Shown here one piece after another: positions 59,517 through 64,000 of a stretch of 64,000 bases of DNA; the stretch's first letter is position 1, and every line of letters starts with the position of its first letter. Under the pieces are notes generated by a model that did no database searches, was not told the DNA's origin, and was given only the letters and a program-made list of their open reading frames with translations. Location of the stretch: positions 7,068,001-7,132,000 of the forward strand of contig CP082844.1 in the NCBI GenBank assembly GCA_019930625.1, read 5' to 3'. Source of the stretch: Nocardia asteroides. Lineage in GTDB: Bacteria > Actinomycetota > Actinomycetes > Mycobacteriales > Mycobacteriaceae. The position numbers were made by a program, and so were the translations under genes.

Positions 59517-60650
59517 TTGGAGGCTCCTCTGTCCGCCGCAACAGGGACTCAGACGCCGCGGCCCGCAGTGCCGCAGCCGGGCACGCCCGCCTTCGTCACC
59601 GCCGTGGAAGACGCGCTGGCCAGTTTCTTCGCCACCCGACGCCCGACGACCGAACGACTCGGCCCGGTCTTCGTCGAAGCCACCGACACGCTCGAGCAGT
59701 TCGTGTTACGCGGCGGGAAACGCACCAGGCCCGCGTTCGCGTGGACCGGATGGCTCGGCGCGGGCGGCGACCCGCACGCCCCCGAGGCCGCCGCGGTGCT
59801 CACCACCTGCTCGGCGCTCGAGCTCGTGCAGGCCTGCGCGCTGATCCACGACGACATCATCGATTCCTCCCGCACCCGCCGCCGCTTCCCCACCGTTCAC
59901 GTCGACTTCGAGCAGCGCCACCGCGACCGCGGGTGGGCGGGCGACTCGGCGCACTTCGGAACCAGCGTCGCCATCCTGGTCGGGGATCTGGCGCTGTCCT
60001 GGGCCGACGACATGGTGCACGCTTCCGGCCTCGAGCCCGCGGCCGTCGCCCGATTCGCGCCGGTGTGGGCCGACATGCGCACCGAGGTGCTCGGCGGCCA
60101 GCTGCTCGACGTCAACGGCGAGGCGGGCGGCGACGAATCGGTCGAGGCCGCGCTGCGGATCAACCGCTACAAGACCGCCGCCTACACCGTCGAACGCCCG
60201 CTGCACCTCGGCGCGGCGATCGCCGCCGCCGACCAAGGACTGATCGACGCCTACCGCACGTTCGGCACCGCCATCGGCATCGCCTTCCAGTTGCGCGACG
60301 ACCTGCTGGGCGTGTTCGGCGACCCGGCGGTGACCGGCAAGCCCTCCGGTGACGACCTGCGCGAAGGCAAGCGCACCGTGCTGCTGGCCGACGCGCTGCG
60401 CCGCGCCGACGAGTCCGACACCGGCGCGGCCGCGTTGCTGCGCTCGAGCATCGGCACCGACCTGAGCGCCGAACAGGTGCAGCGGCTACGCGCGCTGCTC
60501 GTCGAGCTCGGCGCGGTCGAGGAGGTGGAACGCCGGATCGCCGAACTGACCGACAGCGGTCTGGCGGCCATCGAGTCCAGCTCGGCGACGTCCGCGGCGA
60601 AGGAACGGCTGCGCGCGATGGCGCTGGCCGCTACCAAACGCGCCGCGTGA
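59517..60650 (+). CDS. idsA: Polyprenyl diphosphate synthase (GGPP-synthase-like, IdsA)
   Basis: About 377 residues. The first Asp-rich motif is in LIHDDIIDSSRTRRR, the second in FQLRDDLLGVFGDPAVTGKPSGDDLREGKRTVL; RGGKRTRPAF binds substrate. It condenses isopentenyl diphosphate with allylic diphosphates, probably to geranylgeranyl diphosphate for carotenoids, given crtI 37 nt downstream. The start is unclear: TTG 59517 has no free ribosome site because TTGGAGG overlaps it, whereas a CTG at 59529 sits 5 nt after that same GGAGG. An upstream ATG at 59355 would overlap the metF promoter. Confidence 0.92.
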   Translation: MEAPLSAATGTQTPRPAVPQPGTPAFVTAVEDALASFFATRRPTTERLGPVFVEATDTLEQFVLRGGKRTRPAFAWTGWLGAGGDPHAPEAAAVLTTCSALELVQACALIHDDIIDSSRTRRRFPTVHVDFEQRHRDRGWAGDSAHFGTSVAILVGDLALSWADDMVHASGLEPAAVARFAPVWADMRTEVLGGQLLDVNGEAGGDESVEAALRINRYKTAAYTVERPLHLGAAIAAADQGLIDAYRTFGTAIGIAFQLRDDLLGVFGDPAVTGKPSGDDLREGKRTVLLADALRRADESDTGAAALLRSSIGTDLSAEQVQRLRALLVELGAVEEVERRIAELTDSGLAAIESSSATSAAKERLRAMALAATKRAA

Positions 60651-60687
60651 GCACGTCCGATCGCGCGACGGCAAGGAGACGAACCGA

Positions 60688-62271
60688 ATGAGAACCGTTG
60701 CGGGACCTACCGAGCGAGTCGTGGTGGTCGGCGCGGGACTGGCCGGCCTCTCGGCCGCCCTGCATCTCACCGGTGCGGCTCGCACGGTCACGCTGCTCGA
60801 GCGAGCCGACCACCCCGGCGGACGGGTCGGACGCTACCGGGGCGGTGACTACGACATCGATTCCGGCGCCACCGTGCTCACCCTGCCCGAGCTGATCACC
60901 GACGCGCTCGCCGCCGTCGGCCGGTCCCCGGAGAACTGCGTGCCGCCATTGCGCATCCACCGGCTGGCGCCGGGCTATCACGCACGGTTCGCCGACGGCG
61001 CCGAGATCAGGGTGTTCGCCGAGGCCGACGCCATGGCCGCGGAGGTCGAGCGGACTTGCGGCCCGGCCGAGGCTCGGGGATACCGGCGGCTGCGCACCTG
61101 GCTGGCCCGGGTGTACGCGGCCGAGTTCACGGAGTTCATGGACACGAACTTCGACTCGCCGCTGGATATGGTGCGAATTCCCGAAAAGCGCCGCGCGCTG
61201 GTCGAATTGGCGCGACTCGGCGGCTTCGGCAGGCTCGGCCCGCAGGTCCGCCGGTTCCTGCGTGATCCGCGCCTGGCACGGCTGTTCACCTTCCAGGCCC
61301 TGTACGCGGGTCTGCCGCCCGCCCGGGCGCTGGCCGTCTACGGCGCTATTCCGCACATGGACACCTCCCTGGGCGTCTACTTCCCCGAAGGCGGTATGCG
61401 GGCGATCGCCGTGGCGCTGGCGCAAGCGTTCACCGAAGCCGGCGGCACGCTGGAACTCGGCGCCGAAGTGGTGGGCATCGACTACGCGGGCCGGCGGGCC
61501 CGCCGCGCCCGCACCGCCGACGGCCGCTCGTTCGACTGCGACGCGCTCGTGCTCACCGCCGACCTCGGCTCGCTCGACCGTTTCGGTGTGCGGCCCCGGC
61601 GCGGGCTGCGCGCCTCGCCGTCGGCGGTCGTCGCGCACGGCACCGTGCCCGCCGCGGTCGCGGCAGGCTGGCCGGTGCAGGCGCACCACACCATCGAGTT
61701 CGGGCAGGCCTGGGACAGCACGTTCGCCGAGATCGCCGCCCGCGGTGGACGCGGCAGGCTGATGAAGGATCCCTCGCTGCTGCTGACCCGGCCCGCCCTG
61801 ACCGATCCGAGCCTGTTCATCGAACGCGGCGACGGACGGTACGAGCCGTTCTCGTTGCTCGCGCCGTGCCCGAACCTGTCGGCCGCGCCGCTGGACTGGC
61901 CGCGGCTCGGGCCCGCCTACCTCCGGGAGCTGCTCACCGTGCTGGAAGCACGCGGCTACCGGGGCATCGCCGAGCACTTCGCCGTCGACCGGCTCGACAC
62001 GCCTCGCACGTGGTTCGATCACGGAATGCTCGCGGGCACACCGTTCTCCGCGGCCCACCTTTTCCGGCAAACCGGTCCGTTTCGGCCGAGTAATTTCCCC
62101 CGTTACCGCGACAACGTGGTCCTTGCCGGTTGTGGCACCACTCCGGGCGTGGGCGTACCGACCGCTCTGCTCTCGGGAAAACTGGCGGCAAACCGCATCG
62201 CCCGCGAGATCGGGCGCACTTCGCGTGGAACGCCGCGCACCAGCCGGATAGTGTTCGAGGCGACGCCGTAA
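60688..62271 (+). CDS. crtI: Phytoene desaturase
   Basis: 527 residues. FAD-binding start VVVVGAGLAGLSAALHL with LERADHPGGRVGRY, DSGATVLTLPEL, and a C-terminal NVVLAGCGTTPGVGVPTALLSGK motif, the bacterial carotenoid phytoene desaturase signature. It introduces double bonds into phytoene to give lycopene or neurosporene. AAGGAG precedes the ATG. It is cotranscribed with the prenyl diphosphate synthase, linking precursor supply and desaturation; phytoene synthase (crtB) is not in the window. Confidence 0.9.
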   Translation: MRTVAGPTERVVVVGAGLAGLSAALHLTGAARTVTLLERADHPGGRVGRYRGGDYDIDSGATVLTLPELITDALAAVGRSPENCVPPLRIHRLAPGYHARFADGAEIRVFAEADAMAAEVERTCGPAEARGYRRLRTWLARVYAAEFTEFMDTNFDSPLDMVRIPEKRRALVELARLGGFGRLGPQVRRFLRDPRLARLFTFQALYAGLPPARALAVYGAIPHMDTSLGVYFPEGGMRAIAVALAQAFTEAGGTLELGAEVVGIDYAGRRARRARTADGRSFDCDALVLTADLGSLDRFGVRPRRGLRASPSAVVAHGTVPAAVAAGWPVQAHHTIEFGQAWDSTFAEIAARGGRGRLMKDPSLLLTRPALTDPSLFIERGDGRYEPFSLLAPCPNLSAAPLDWPRLGPAYLRELLTVLEARGYRGIAEHFAVDRLDTPRTWFDHGMLAGTPFSAAHLFRQTGPFRPSNFPRYRDNVVLAGCGTTPGVGVPTALLSGKLAANRIAREIGRTSRGTPRTSRIVFEATP

Positions 62272-62334
62272 ACTAAGCGCCGACCTATTCGCTCGCGGTT
62301 GCGACCGCCGACCACTCGGGGGGACCGACACCAG

Positions 62335-64000
62335 ATGGCATCCCCCGAAACGCGCACCGCAGAGGCCGCCTCCACCGGTGGCACCCGCCCCTCGCCCGCC
62401 TCGGCACGTCGCGAATCGGCCGCCCCCCGTGGTTTCCTGTGGTCGATGCGCGCCTCCGCCGACTTCGCCAGAAGCCCGGAGGGCCATGCCGCCCTGCTCG
62501 GGTTCTTCGGCGCGATCATGATCACCTTCGGCGGGTTCGGGGCGGGCAGCGTCCGCAAGCGGGATCCGCTGCTGGAGGCCATGCACCTGTCCTGGCTGCG
62601 GTTCGGGCACGGCTACGCGCTGTCGACCATCTGCATCTGGGTCGGCGTGCTGCTCATGGTCACCGCCTGGGTACGGCTCGGGCGCGCCACGATCGGCACG
62701 GGCGACCGGACCGGCGCCGGGGTGACGCTCAACGAACTGCGCGCCATCGTCGGCATCTGGATCGCGCCGCTGCTGTTCGCCGTGCCGATGTTCAGCCGCG
62801 ACGCCTACTCCTACCTCGCCCAGGGCGCGCTGCTGCGCGACGGCTTCGACCCCTATCAGGTAGGACCGGTCGCGAATCCCGGCGTGCTGCTGGACAACGT
62901 CAGTCCCGTATGGACCACGACCACCGCGCCCTACGGCCCGGTCTTCCTGCTGCTCGGACGCGCGATCACCGCCGTGACCGGCGACAACGTGGTGGCAGGC
63001 ACCATCGCGATGCGGCTGGTCATGCTGCCCGGCTTGGCGCTGATGATGTGGGCGGTGCCGTATCTGACCAAGCACCTCGGCGGCAAGCCGACCGTGGCGT
63101 TGTGGCTGGCGGTACTCAACCCCCTGGTGCTGATCCACCTGATCGGCGGCGTGCACAACGAGATGCTGATGGTCGGCCTGATGTGCGCGGGCATCGCGCT
63201 GGTGCTGGAACGCCACCACGTGGCGGGCATCGTGGTCGTCGCCATCGGCGTGGCCATCAAGGCGACCGCGGGCGTGGCGCTGCCGTTCCTGGTCTGGATC
63301 TGGATGCTGCACGAACGCGAACGCCGCGCGGCGCAGCGGGTCGGGCGCGATCCCGAGCACCTGCCCGCGAGCGAGCAACCCGGCGACGCCGCGGAGCCCA
63401 CCGAGGACATGCCGCATCCGGCGCTGATGTTCGCCAAGATCGCTGGGCTTGGCCTGAGCGTGTTCGCGGTGGTGTTCGTCGCCGCCTCGGCCATCGCCGG
63501 CGTCGGTATCGGCTGGCTGACCGCGCTGTCCGGGTCGAAGAAGATCATCAACTGGCTGTCGCTGCCGACCGTGATGGCGCACGCGATCACCTGGATCACG
63601 CCGCTGCGGCTGGAGTTGGTACTCGAAGTCACCCGCGCGATGTGCGCGCTGGCCTTGGTCGCCGTGCTGGCCTGGACCTGGTGGCGGTTCCGGCACAGCG
63701 AGCGAGAGGCCGTGCTGGGCATCCTGATCGCGTTCGTCGCGATCGTCATCCTCTCCCCCGCCGCGCTGCCCTGGTACTACTCGTGGCCGCTGGCACTGGC
63801 CGCCGGGTTCGCGCTGTCCACGACGACGCTGATGACGCTGGTCGGCGTGTGCACCTGGCTCATGCTGGTCTTCCAGCCGGACGGTTCGATCGGCCTGTAC
63901 AACTTCTGGCACGTCGTCGCCGCCACCTTCGCCGCGGGTGTGGCGGCAATGTCGCTGCGCACGGTGGACCCGCTGCGGCTGCGCGCCGCGCCGCCGGGCA
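62335..64000 (+). CDS. mptA: Alpha-(1->6)-mannosyltransferase MptA, 3' truncated by window
   Basis: The frame is open to the window end; 555 residues are visible. A polar N-terminus is followed by at least ten membrane segments in GT-C layout, with the catalytic loop FSRDAYSYLAQGALL carrying the aspartate expected of polyprenol-phosphate-mannose enzymes. MptA elongates the alpha-1,6-mannan core of lipoarabinomannan and lipomannan. Adjacent idsA and mptA agrees with mycobacterial gene order (Rv2173-Rv2174). GGGGGG lies upstream of the ATG. Confidence 0.9.
   Translation, partial: MASPETRTAEAASTGGTRPSPASARRESAAPRGFLWSMRASADFARSPEGHAALLGFFGAIMITFGGFGAGSVRKRDPLLEAMHLSWLRFGHGYALSTICIWVGVLLMVTAWVRLGRATIGTGDRTGAGVTLNELRAIVGIWIAPLLFAVPMFSRDAYSYLAQGALLRDGFDPYQVGPVANPGVLLDNVSPVWTTTTAPYGPVFLLLGRAITAVTGDNVVAGTIAMRLVMLPGLALMMWAVPYLTKHLGGKPTVALWLAVLNPLVLIHLIGGVHNEMLMVGLMCAGIALVLERHHVAGIVVVAIGVAIKATAGVALPFLVWIWMLHERERRAAQRVGRDPEHLPASEQPGDAAEPTEDMPHPALMFAKIAGLGLSVFAVVFVAASAIAGVGIGWLTALSGSKKIINWLSLPTVMAHAITWITPLRLELVLEVTRAMCALALVAVLAWTWWRFRHSEREAVLGILIAFVAIVILSPAALPWYYSWPLALAAGFALSTTTLMTLVGVCTWLMLVFQPDGSIGLYNFWHVVAATFAAGVAAMSLRTVDPLRLRAAPPG

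Noticed and set aside
60631..63912. Minus-strand open frame of 1093 codons
   Set aside because: Antisense to crtI and mptA, both recognised by motifs. The frame is low-complexity and its length is explained by high G/C at third positions of the true genes.

Overview
The window is about 70% GC chromosomal DNA from a member of the Mycobacteriales, most likely Nocardia or a close relative such as Rhodococcus. The grounds are a complete actinobacterial division and cell-wall cluster running from mraZ to wag31 without ftsA, a ctpE-type P-ATPase, a dinX-type polymerase, lppM, mptA, an Mtb12-like lipoprotein, a translational T-box on ileS, and several leaderless gene starts. From memory of M. tuberculosis H37Rv, two conserved blocks are joined here: lspA, the pseudouridine synthase, dinX and ileS (Rv1536 to Rv1540), and wag31 through mraZ, DUF3040, GNAT, lppM, metF-like, idsA2 and mptA (Rv2145c to Rv2174). 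No tRNA, rRNA, CRISPR array, insertion sequence or prophage gene was seen.

Layout. 1-3600: 3' part of an acetate symporter and acetyl-CoA synthetase (acetate uptake and activation). 3700-6000: VOC protein and two lipoproteins. 6100-8300: lspA, an RluA-type enzyme and a membrane-anchored protein as a coupled operon. 8300-12600: PhzF-like protein, CtpE, RarD. 12600-13300: type II toxin-antitoxin pair with twin operators. 13400-17500: Mtb12-like lipoprotein, DinB/DinX, GalU, secreted NlpC/P60 hydrolase. 17990-21350: ileS with its T-box leader. 21400-42450, minus strand: wag31, yggT, sepF, yggS, pgeF, ftsZ, ftsQ, murC, murG, ftsW, murD, mraY, murF, murE, ftsI, an FtsL-like gene, rsmH, mraZ. The genes murE to murC overlap one another by 4 nt. 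42500-44700: mraZ operator region, DUF3040 protein, SAV_6107-like protein, GNAT.

44670-49160 carries carotenoid-tailoring genes (CrtO-like oxidoreductase, CruF-like hydratase, family 2 glycosyltransferase) interleaved with lppM. Prenyl diphosphate synthase, crtI and mptA follow at 59500-64000, so the precursor, desaturation and tailoring steps all lie in the window.

The most unusual locus is 50282-58264. A SAM-I (S-box) riboswitch precedes a 38-codon ORF, a complete peptide-type ABC importer (lipoprotein receptor, two permeases, fused double ATPase), two unrecognised small ORFs, a DUF1684 protein and a luciferase-like flavin monooxygenase. Most junctions overlap by 1-4 nt. The 3' strand of riboswitch helix P1 runs into the Shine-Dalgarno of the 38-codon ORF. 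I infer a SAM-repressed system that imports and oxidatively cleaves an organosulfur compound. It converges on metF, which supplies the methyl group for methionine.
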